The notes beneath the pieces were generated by a model. The model was not told where the DNA came from and did no database searches. It saw only the letters and a program-made list of their open reading frames with translations. DNA of 64,000 nucleotides, from NCBI RefSeq assembly GCF_003259155.1, contig NZ_QGMQ01000002.1, positions 1-64,000 of the forward strand. Reading direction: 5' to 3'. Source of the stretch: Marinimicrobium alkaliphilum (GTDB lineage: Bacteria > Pseudomonadota > Gammaproteobacteria > Pseudomonadales > Cellvibrionaceae). Shown here piece by piece: positions 1 through 6,099 of the stretch. The number at the start of each line of letters is the position of its first letter. Within the stretch, counting starts at the first letter, position 1. Made by a program: the position numbers and the translations under genes.

Positions 1-42
1 CAAAGTGGTACAGGTCTAGTCGGCTGCATTGGTTTGTTAAAT
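1..42 (-). other. Partial integron attC site of the second cassette
   Basis: Read on the minus strand, ATTTAAC (42 to 36) lies two bases after the stop codon of the 391-residue ORF and fits the inverse core consensus RYYYAAC. It is the exact reverse complement of the core GTTAAAT (1225-1219) at the 5' end of the same cassette, as expected for the two halves of one cassette. The sequence that follows begins like an attC arm, but the other half lies outside the window. Confidence 0.75.
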
Positions 43-44
43 GC

Positions 45-1220
45 TTACTCTACCGTATGAAATTGAACCAATCTACCATCCAGATTTATTCTTAGGTGAT
101 AGTGGTCCCCATTGTAAGGAACGGCCATTTTCCCATGCCTTGTAAAATCGCTAGTTGGACTTGATGCTAGGTATATTCCGATTTCGGACTCTACTTGATG
201 AAGCACTTTTTCAATTAGATTTTTAAGATCATTCGCTTTATACGAAAATGGTGTTTTTTGTTTAAAGTCTCCGATTTGATAATCTTTCAAGTGTCGAAGC
301 GCAATATGTATATAGGAATCAATATCCCAATATACTTGATTTTTACCATGCAAAAGAATTGATGGCGAAAAGGCTTCGGAAGCCTCAAATATACCCTCAA
401 GGACTGACTTGTCTTTATCTCCAAGATGCTCTGATATTCCAGCACGACTCAACTCTTTCAGCACCTTGTTGAGTCTCTCCATAGACAAAATACTTTTGAC
501 CTCGGAATAGCTTTTTTTGTCAACTTCACTTATCGAGTTACGTCTCTCTTTGACTTTATAGAGGCTTAACCAGATATTTAGGTTAGTTATTAGATCTTCT
601 TCAGTAAATCCGAATTCTTCAAGAACTCTAGAATCAATGCTTCCATTATTGAAGGCCAAGGTTATGCCAATCAGCTGTTCTTTTTCATAATGAGCAAGCT
701 CAACGCCTGAGTTATGTTTCGAGACCAGATGATTTTGATTTAGAACATCAACGTCAATGCCACCACAATCCACTTCAATCTCAATTATGTCAGGAACTTT
801 CTTTTCGCCTGTCTCATAAGTTTCCGAATCCTTCCTGTATGGTAAGAAAGATATAGACTCAATATCTTCGATGTTAATCCCTTGGTATTTCAAATCACCT
901 TTCTTTGCTTCACTGAGCTCTCCCTCAGGGCTATCGATGCGGATCTTTTTCCTAAGAATCTCTTGCTTCGTATGAAAAGACTCCTCTAGAGAATTTAGTG
1001 CTTTTCTATCATAGAAAATGACACCTAAAACCGATCCACCAAATTCATGATATGACTGACTTCCTTCCCGTAGTTCGAAAGTCGTCATAAATTGACGTTT
1101 CCCGACCATTTCATAAAGATCTTGATAGTGAAATTTCGTACCAGAGACTTCCACACTGGGTAGACCAAGGTCTCTATAGTCGATGATCTTATAATCATTT
1201 CTCATGACGAATTTGGGCAT
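45..1220 (-). CDS. Integron cassette-encoded hypothetical protein, 391 aa
   Basis: I do not recognise this protein. It has no signal peptide or membrane segment, is rich in charged residues (Lys, Glu, Asp), and looks soluble. The last 90 residues contain His and Arg pairs (IHIALRH near residue 306, HYHLRI near 377) that could suit a nuclease-like fold, but no known motif is secure. The first ATG overlaps the cassette core site (GTTAAATG) and has no good Shine-Dalgarno; a second Met follows at residue 6. The gene is clearly more AT-rich than the rest of the window, as is usual for captured cassettes. It occupies the second cassette position downstream of the 97-residue ORF, with its stop abutting another attC. 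Confidence 0.8.
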   Translation of the reverse strand: MPKFVMRNDYKIIDYRDLGLPSVEVSGTKFHYQDLYEMVGKRQFMTTFELREGSQSYHEFGGSVLGVIFYDRKALNSLEESFHTKQEILRKKIRIDSPEGELSEAKKGDLKYQGINIEDIESISFLPYRKDSETYETGEKKVPDIIEIEVDCGGIDVDVLNQNHLVSKHNSGVELAHYEKEQLIGITLAFNNGSIDSRVLEEFGFTEEDLITNLNIWLSLYKVKERRNSISEVDKKSYSEVKSILSMERLNKVLKELSRAGISEHLGDKDKSVLEGIFEASEAFSPSILLHGKNQVYWDIDSYIHIALRHLKDYQIGDFKQKTPFSYKANDLKNLIEKVLHQVESEIGIYLASSPTSDFTRHGKMAVPYNGDHYHLRINLDGRLVQFHTVE

Positions 1221-1303
1221 TTAACGCCGCTCAGCACGCGCGGGTACGAAATGGAGGCGAAGCCGCAATGTAGTAGCCGTCGCCGTGACTGGCCTGGTTA
1301 AGT
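1219..1303 (-). other. Complete integron attC recombination site (85 bp)
   Basis: On the minus strand it runs from inverse core ACTTAAC (1303-1297, RYYYAAC) to core GTTAAAT (1225-1219, GTTRRRY). Between them lies an imperfect dyad centred near 1262 (GGTACGAAATGG.. against ..CAATGTAGTAGCC), with mismatched bases spaced through the stem as in folded attC single strands. The inner arms CACGCGC and GTCGCCGTG also pair partly. The stop codon of the upstream ORF is inside the inverse core and the start codon of the next ORF is inside the core. This is the standard layout of adjoining gene cassettes. Confidence 0.88.
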
Positions 1304-1591
1304 GTCACTGAACTCTCCGTAGCGCAAAAAATACAAGTTCTCTCCCGTGCCTTGCCGCCACGGAAGAGATCCATTCCGTTCGATCTTCTCTTGAAGCTGG
1401 AGGAGGGGTTCGCAGTCGGCAAGCACCTCTGTCAGAACCACGCTCGCACACTCCAAGTGATCATCAGTGGCGTCGTCAGTAAACACCGCATGAAAATGAA
1501 GAACACCATCTTCTATTCTGGCGTAAACGAAACGGAGAGTCGGTGGAACTTCTCCTATCAAGGCCTGCTGTATGCTCTTTGCTAGATCCAT
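1298..1591 (-). CDS. First-cassette hypothetical protein, 97 aa
   Basis: This small acidic soluble protein starts MDLAKSIQQALIGEV and has a conserved-looking centre (VLTEVLADC near residues 63-71). From memory it resembles small hypothetical or immunity-like proteins with a pattern LIGEV.P.LR, but I cannot name the family. ATG at 1591 is chosen because it lies inside the cassette, downstream of the attI-side core (1610-1604). In-frame ATG at 1612 and TTG at 1627 would start on or before the recombination point. No strong ribosome binding site is visible for any of the three. The TAA stop (1300-1298) overlaps the attC inverse core. Confidence 0.72.
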   Translation of the reverse strand: MDLAKSIQQALIGEVPPTLRFVYARIEDGVLHFHAVFTDDATDDHLECASVVLTEVLADCEPLLQLQEKIERNGSLPWRQGTGENLYFLRYGEFSDT

Positions 1592-1603
1592 GCCTACGTG
1601 ACC

Positions 1604-1610
1604 ACTTAAC
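1604..1610 (-). other. attI-side core site (integron cassette insertion point)
   Basis: GTTAAGT on the minus strand fits GTTRRRY and marks the 5' boundary of the first cassette. Its reverse complement ACTTAAC is exactly the inverse core of that cassette's own attC (1303-1297). In an excised circular cassette these two heptamers would face each other in one attC. The broken integrase lies on its far side, transcribed away from it, so this should be the attI site. The cassette spans about 1609-1225 (385 bp). Confidence 0.8.
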
Positions 1611-1616
1611 ATTATA
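1611..1616 (-). promoter_or_regulatory. Possible cassette promoter -10 box (TATAAT)
   Basis: On the minus strand a perfect TATAAT lies immediately before the first core site and reads into the cassettes. The -35 region is poor (CTTAAG at 19-bp spacing) and is part of the large palindrome, so activity could depend on a protein bound there. Integron cassettes usually lack promoters and use one in or near attI, which fits this position. Confidence 0.4.
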
Positions 1617-1620
1617 TTCA

Positions 1621-1658
1621 ACGTCAAAGTGACGTGCTTAAGTACGTCACTTTGACGT
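1621..1658. repeat. Perfect 38-bp palindrome beside attI
   Basis: The arms ACGTCAAAGTGACGT and ACGTCACTTTGACGT (15 bp each) are perfect inverted copies around GCTTAAGT. The palindrome sits between the pseudo-integrase promoter region and the first cassette, overlapping where a cassette promoter -35 would be. It could be an operator, an integrase-binding region or a hairpin. No T tract follows on either strand, so it is not a standard terminator. Confidence 0.7.
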
Positions 1659-1810
1659 ATATCCCCAGCCCCGGCTAAAAAAGTCTTTTTATTTCAAATG
1701 TTTATCAGGGTTGACGTGTTTAAACGCGTCGGCCATATCGTTCATTGTTGACTTTTGCACGAGGCATCGCAATACCGTATGTACAACCATGGCTCCAGGG
1801 AGTTGATTCT

Positions 1811-2288
1811 ATGGCGTCCCCGTTTTTGGATAGCGTAAGAAACGTCATTCGGAGTAAGTATTACAGTATTAAAACAGAACAAACCTATCTCTATTGGATC
1901 GTCGCCTATATTCGCTTTCACGGCAACAAACACCCGGACGAGTTGGGTGAGGCGGACATCCGAAACTATCTGACGCATCTGGCAGTGGCGGCTAATGTGG
2001 CCGCCAGTACACAGAAGACGGCTCTGAACGCCTTGGTCTTTCTCTATCGGCAGGTGCTCAACCGGGAACTGGGCGATTTCAGCGACTTCTATCGCGCGCG
2101 TGCACCGAAATAGTTGCCGACGGTGTTGGTCCGCGAGGGTAAGGGCAAGAAGTCCCGCATCGTTACTTTGTCTCCAGACCTTGTCTCACTGCTGGCGAAG
2201 CAGATTGATCTGGTGCGTAGCCTGTTTGAACGAGATTGCTCGGATCGTCAATGGGACGGGGTTTATTTGCCTTATGCGCTAAAGAGTC
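1811..2288 (+). pseudogene. intI: Integron integrase intI, inactivated
   Basis: The N-terminal 100 residues read as the SAM-like core-binding domain of an integron integrase (motifs SPFLDSVR, YSIKTEQTYLYWI, YIRFHG.KHP, LTHLAV, ALNALVFLYRQVL). Reading is broken by an in-frame TAG at 2111-2113 where the family continues RAPKRLP. After LPTVL the frame jumps directly to VREGKGKKSRIVTL, so about 60 residues that normally hold the box I catalytic Arg are deleted. Similarity ends after VYLPYALK near 2280, so the catalytic box II His/Arg and the nucleophilic Tyr are absent. The gene points away from the cassettes, as in intact integrons. An active enzyme is impossible from this copy. Confidence 0.9.
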
Positions 2289-2413
2289 CTGCAGGCACGC
2301 TACCGCCCATAACGCAGCAAGTCGTCAGCGGCATCGGGGGCTGCGTCGGGGCAGGTTTATTGTGGTCTTACTATAACGGCGGGGAAGAGGATTGCAAGCG
2401 GGGGGAGGGGGGT

Positions 2414-2438
2414 GCCACCGGCGCTATTGGCCGGTGGC
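2414..2438 (-). terminator. Hairpin downstream of the arabinanase gene
   Basis: An 8-bp perfect stem GCCACCGG/CCGGTGGC with a 9-nt loop lies 31 bp beyond the stop codon of the minus-strand GH43 gene. There is no U tract on the minus strand, so an intrinsic terminator is only possible. It may equally be debris between the dead integrase and the GH43 gene. Confidence 0.3.
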
Positions 2439-2468
2439 AGTCTTACAGGTTTTTAGGTAAGTAAGTAC

Positions 2469-3494
2469 TTAGTCTTCATGTAGCTCGCTAAAGTACTCGC
2501 TCAGGACGCTTTCATCCACTACGGGCCAGCCATCTTGCCACTGCATTTCAGCAATTTTCAGCTTCTGGCGACCATTGTCGGCGGCTTCATAGGCGTGGAA
2601 GACCAGGTAGTCGACGCCGTCAAAGGTGTAGGCGCTGTTGTGGCCTACGCCGTAGTATTCGTCGTTGGGGCCAAGCACCAGAGTGCCGCCTTCCTGGTTC
2701 ATGTCGACGCCGTCGCGGTCCAGGTAGGGGCCGCGGATATCCTGAGAGCGGCCCACTTTCATGCGGTAGGTGCTGTCTTCGCCGCGGCAGCACAGGCCGA
2801 TGGAGATGAACAGGTAGTAGTAGTCACCCTTCTGGTAAATAAACGGGCCTTCGATTTCCGCCGGGCCGGCCTGGGCGTCGTCGATCAGAATGGAGCGTTC
2901 ACGCTTGGCGATGGTGTGCCATTCCTGCGGTTCAGCCAGGTCGATCATATTGTCGTCCAGCTTCACCAGCTTCATGCCGCCCCAAAAGGAGCCAAAGGTC
3001 ATCCACGGGGTGCCGTCTTCTTCAAAAGCCACGGCCGGGTCGATGGCGTTCCACATATCCCGATAGGGCACGGATTGCACCACAATGCCCTGATCAACCC
3101 ATTCGTAGTCCGGGTGGTTGGGGTCGAGGGTGGTGTTGGTGGTCACGCCGATGCCGGAGGTGTTGCGGCCAAAGGCGGAGACTGAGTAATACAGGTACCA
3201 GGTGCCGTCGCGCTCGACAATGTCCGGCGCCCACAGGTGACCGTTAAATTCCGGGGCCACATCCCGCGCCCAATCCGGTTCGCCCGGGAATACCCGCCCG
3301 CCGCGACGCCAATTCTCCAGATCTTCTGACATGTAAAAGGTGATGCCGGGGCCGGTGCTGTACAAGTAGAAGGTGTCACCTTCTTTTGCCATGACCGGGT
3401 CGTGGGGGCTGACCTGGTTGTCTGCCTGGGCGCTGCAGGCGCTCATCAGGCTACCCAGGCCAAAAAACGCCAGTACTTTTATTAAAGACTTCAT
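2469..3494 (-). CDS. GH43 endo-alpha-1,5-L-arabinanase, lipoprotein
   Basis: The 341-residue protein should cut internal alpha-1,5 bonds of arabinan. A lipoprotein signal peptide ends at LMSAC (Cys20), so the enzyme is probably anchored in a membrane. The single five-bladed GH43 domain fills the rest. The expected acidic triad is visible: base Asp32 (SPHDP), pKa modulator Asp152 (NAIDPAV) and general acid Glu215 (AEIEGPF). Length and motifs match the arabinanase type of Cellvibrio Arb43A. The cysteine pair GLCCRG near residue 235 is unusual but lies away from the triad. The gene is divergent from the GH43-epimerase fusion, and their shared 146-bp spacer holds a near-perfect palindrome (3554-3570). 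Confidence 0.92.
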   Translation of the reverse strand: MKSLIKVLAFFGLGSLMSACSAQADNQVSPHDPVMAKEGDTFYLYSTGPGITFYMSEDLENWRRGGRVFPGEPDWARDVAPEFNGHLWAPDIVERDGTWYLYYSVSAFGRNTSGIGVTTNTTLDPNHPDYEWVDQGIVVQSVPYRDMWNAIDPAVAFEEDGTPWMTFGSFWGGMKLVKLDDNMIDLAEPQEWHTIAKRERSILIDDAQAGPAEIEGPFIYQKGDYYYLFISIGLCCRGEDSTYRMKVGRSQDIRGPYLDRDGVDMNQEGGTLVLGPNDEYYGVGHNSAYTFDGVDYLVFHAYEAADNGRQKLKIAEMQWQDGWPVVDESVLSEYFSELHED

Positions 3495-3553
3495 GTGTCG
3501 CTCCTACATCATATCGGGGTCGGGAGTGTTCTTTACAAAGGTTATTTCAGGGC

Positions 3554-3570
3554 ATATTGTAATACAATAT
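3554..3570. promoter_or_regulatory. Putative GntR operator ATATTGT-AAT-ACAATAT
   Basis: This 17-bp palindrome (7-bp perfect arms, 3-bp centre) lies in the divergent spacer between the two GH43 genes at 3494 and 3641, placed to control both. Closely related sites occur at 6012-6028 (15/17 matches), 22540-22556 (14/17) and 25181-25193 (core arms identical). The nearest candidate regulator is the FadR-type GntR protein at 35436-36170. Confidence 0.6.
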
Positions 3571-3640
3571 CACATTTCGTAAAATGCTTTTTTAATGTGC
3601 AAACCCTGATAACGACAACAGACACAAGAAGGTACCGACT

Positions 3641-5833
3641 ATGAAACCTGCACTTTCCTCTATTCGCCAATGCGCCGGTGTGGCAGCGGCCGCATTGGGC
3701 CTGACGCTGGCGGCCTGCAGCGCGCCGGAGCCGGATGACGCCATCGTCGCGGGCGATCCGTCTACATTGCCGGCGTACAACGTCCCCCTGGTGGAGCACG
3801 GTGCTGATCCCTGGATCCACCGCACCGAAGACGGCCATTATTACTTCATCTCGACCGCCCCGGAATTTGACCGCATTGAGTTGATGGAGTCCGACACCCT
3901 CAATGGCTTTACGGATGCGGAGCCCAAGGTCATATGGGCGCGCCCGGATGAAGGCCCGATGGGCGGTCATGTCTGGGCGCCGGAGCTTCATCATATCGAT
4001 GGCGTCTGGTATGTGCACGTGGCGCTGGGCGATGCGGATGCCCCGTTCCGTATCCGTATGCACGTGCTCTCCAACGATAACGCCGATCCGATGACTGATA
4101 ACTGGGTTGAGGAGGGGCAGATTGAAACCCCCTGGGACGACTTTGCCCTGGATGCCACGACGTTTGTGCATAACGGTACCCAGTATCTGGTGTGGGCGCA
4201 GCGCGACCCCGACGGTCGGTACAACTCGGCTCTGTATATGGCAGAGATGCCGACCCCGACCACGATCAGCGATGACGTGATGCTGCTCACCGAGCCGGAA
4301 TTTGACTGGGAGCATGTGGGCTACCACGTCAACGAGGGCGCGGCGGTGATCAAGCGCCACGGCCGCATCTTCATCACCTATTCTGCCAGCGCCACCGACC
4401 ACAACTACGCCATGGGCCTGGTGTGGGCCAGTGACGATGCCGACCTGATGGATCCGGCGTCCTGGAAGAAATCCCCTGAACCGGTGTTCTACTCCAATGA
4501 ATCGCTTGAGCGCTTTGGCCCAGGCCACAACGGCTTCACCCTGGCCGAGGATGGACAAACCGATCTGCTGGTGTACCATGCTCGCAGTTACAGGGAGTTG
4601 CAGGGCAGCCCGTTGACTGACCCCAACCGCAACGCCCGGGTGCGGGTGCTGGAGTGGGATGAGCACGGCTTCCCGGTGTTCCATCAGGACCGCGACGACA
4701 ACTACCACCGCGACTCGAATTACATTCCCCTGCCGGGGCCCCAGACTCAACCGGATACGGACTCGAAAATGAATACCAAGCCTTTTGTGAGCAAAGCGCC
4801 TTTTGGCGAGCTGCCCGATGGCCGTGAGGTGACCCAGTTTACCCTCAATAACGGCAACGGCATGGAAGTGAAGCTGATCAACTACGGCGGCATTATCACC
4901 CACCTGTACGCCCCGGATCGCGACGGCAATATCGCCGACGTGGTGTTGGGTTACGACGATCTGCAATCCTATGTAGACGATAACCCCTATTTTGGTGCTC
5001 TGATTGGCCGCTTTGGCAATCGCATTGCCGGTGGCCGTTTTGAGCTGGATGGCGAGGTGTATCAGCTGGCCACTAACGATGGCGACAACCATTTGCACGG
5101 TGGTGAAGAGGGCTTTGACAAGAAGCTGTGGGATGCCAAGCTGGTCTCTGATGAGCGCGGTGTGGGCGTCGAGCTGTTTCTGCTGAGCGAAGACGGTGAC
5201 CAGGGCTACCCAGGTAACCTGGAAGTGACGGCCACTTATATCCTGACGCCGGACAATGAGGTGCTAACCGAATTCCGCGCCGAGACCGATAAGGCCACCC
5301 CGGTCAACCTGACTCAGCATTCCTATTTCAACCTGGCGGGTGAGGGCGACGTGCTCGGGCATCTGCTGCAGATCAATGCCGACCACTACCTGCCGGTGGA
5401 AAACCTGATTCCCACCGGGGAGCTGGCGCCGGTGGCCGGCACGCCGTTTGATTTCACCAGTGCCAAGCCGATTGGCCAGGATATTCGCGCCGAGCATCCG
5501 CAACTGGAGCGCGTGGGTGGCGGTTTTGACCACAACTACGTGCTTGCCCGTGACGATCAGGACGGCATGTTTCTGGCGGCCCGGGCGCTGGAGCCCAACT
5601 CCGGTCGCGTACTCGAGGTGCTGACCGATGAGCCGGGCATTCAGTTCTACTCCGGTAACTTCCTCGATGGCGGTCAGCAGGGCAAGGGCCAGAGCTACGA
5701 GCTGTACAACGGCTTCTGCCTGGAGCCCCAGCACTTCCCGGATGCGCCTAATCAGGAGCACTTCCAGTCCACGATTCTGCGCCCGGGCGAGGTGTATGAA
5801 ATGCGCATGAGCTTCCGCTTCAGCGTGGAGTAA
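3641..5833 (+). CDS. GH43 arabinofuranosidase-like / aldose 1-epimerase fusion, lipoprotein
   Basis: This 730-residue protein joins two enzymes. A lipoprotein signal ends at LAAC (Cys26). Residues about 45-355 form a GH43 domain with Asp56 (HGADPW), Asp171 (ALDATTF) and Glu232 (VNEGAAV) as likely catalytic acids, so it probably releases L-arabinose from arabinan or arabino-oligosaccharides. Residues about 382-728 form a galactose mutarotase-type epimerase with the catalytic His in NLTQHSYFN and the Glu in FCLEPQHF. A Pro/Thr/Asp-rich linker (about 362-380) separates them. The reading frame is continuous, so the fusion is not a stop read-through. Released sugar could be converted to the other anomer on the spot. 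A strong terminator follows. Confidence 0.9.
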   Translation: MKPALSSIRQCAGVAAAALGLTLAACSAPEPDDAIVAGDPSTLPAYNVPLVEHGADPWIHRTEDGHYYFISTAPEFDRIELMESDTLNGFTDAEPKVIWARPDEGPMGGHVWAPELHHIDGVWYVHVALGDADAPFRIRMHVLSNDNADPMTDNWVEEGQIETPWDDFALDATTFVHNGTQYLVWAQRDPDGRYNSALYMAEMPTPTTISDDVMLLTEPEFDWEHVGYHVNEGAAVIKRHGRIFITYSASATDHNYAMGLVWASDDADLMDPASWKKSPEPVFYSNESLERFGPGHNGFTLAEDGQTDLLVYHARSYRELQGSPLTDPNRNARVRVLEWDEHGFPVFHQDRDDNYHRDSNYIPLPGPQTQPDTDSKMNTKPFVSKAPFGELPDGREVTQFTLNNGNGMEVKLINYGGIITHLYAPDRDGNIADVVLGYDDLQSYVDDNPYFGALIGRFGNRIAGGRFELDGEVYQLATNDGDNHLHGGEEGFDKKLWDAKLVSDERGVGVELFLLSEDGDQGYPGNLEVTATYILTPDNEVLTEFRAETDKATPVNLTQHSYFNLAGEGDVLGHLLQINADHYLPVENLIPTGELAPVAGTPFDFTSAKPIGQDIRAEHPQLERVGGGFDHNYVLARDDQDGMFLAARALEPNSGRVLEVLTDEPGIQFYSGNFLDGGQQGKGQSYELYNGFCLEPQHFPDAPNQEHFQSTILRPGEVYEMRMSFRFSVE

Positions 5834-5865
5834 ATGCCGCTGGCTGTCGATCTCGGCAGCAGTCA

Positions 5866-5902
5866 AAAAACCCGGCAGAGTGCGTCTCTGTCGGGTTTTT
5901 TT
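5866..5902 (+). terminator. Rho-independent terminator
   Basis: The stem ACCCGGCAGAG/CTCTGTCGGGT (one G-U pair) around TGCGT is followed by seven T residues. It lies 33 bp after the GH43-epimerase stop. An A-run on the other side would allow weak termination in reverse too. Confidence 0.85.
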
Positions 5903-6011
5903 GTGGCCACAACTATTACTTTTTGGTCTGTAAAGTTGTGTTTATAGGCGTATAAGAAATATAACTTCGCTGGACGCCCCGACCAACTGCCAGTAAACTC
6001 CTTCTAATAAA

Positions 6012-6028
6012 TTATTATATTACAATAT
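6012..6028. promoter_or_regulatory. Putative GntR operator upstream of GH43-ricin gene
   Basis: TTATTATATTACAATAT matches ATATTGTATTACAATAT at 15 of 17 positions. It lies 72 bp before the start codon at 6100, downstream of a plausible promoter (TTGTGT..TATAAG near 5936-5957). In this position bound protein would block transcription. Confidence 0.5.
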
Positions 6029-6099
6029 GAGTTTTGGCATGGCCTCCCGGGCCGTGTCGCTCGGACCACATAATTAACGTACTGATAACGAGGGTAATT

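Noticed and set aside
1659-1810. LexA box controlling the integrase
   Set aside because: I looked for CTG-N10-CAG near the pseudo-intI start and found no convincing match.
2289-2464. Continuation of the integrase frame
   Set aside because: The frame stays open, but the translation has no likeness to the catalytic half of integron integrases; it is unrelated sequence after a truncation.
3542-5098. Minus-strand open frame of 518 codons
   Set aside because: It lies wholly opposite the GH43-epimerase gene; its translation is Val/Ile/Arg/His-rich antisense text without motifs. It is a product of GC-rich codon use.
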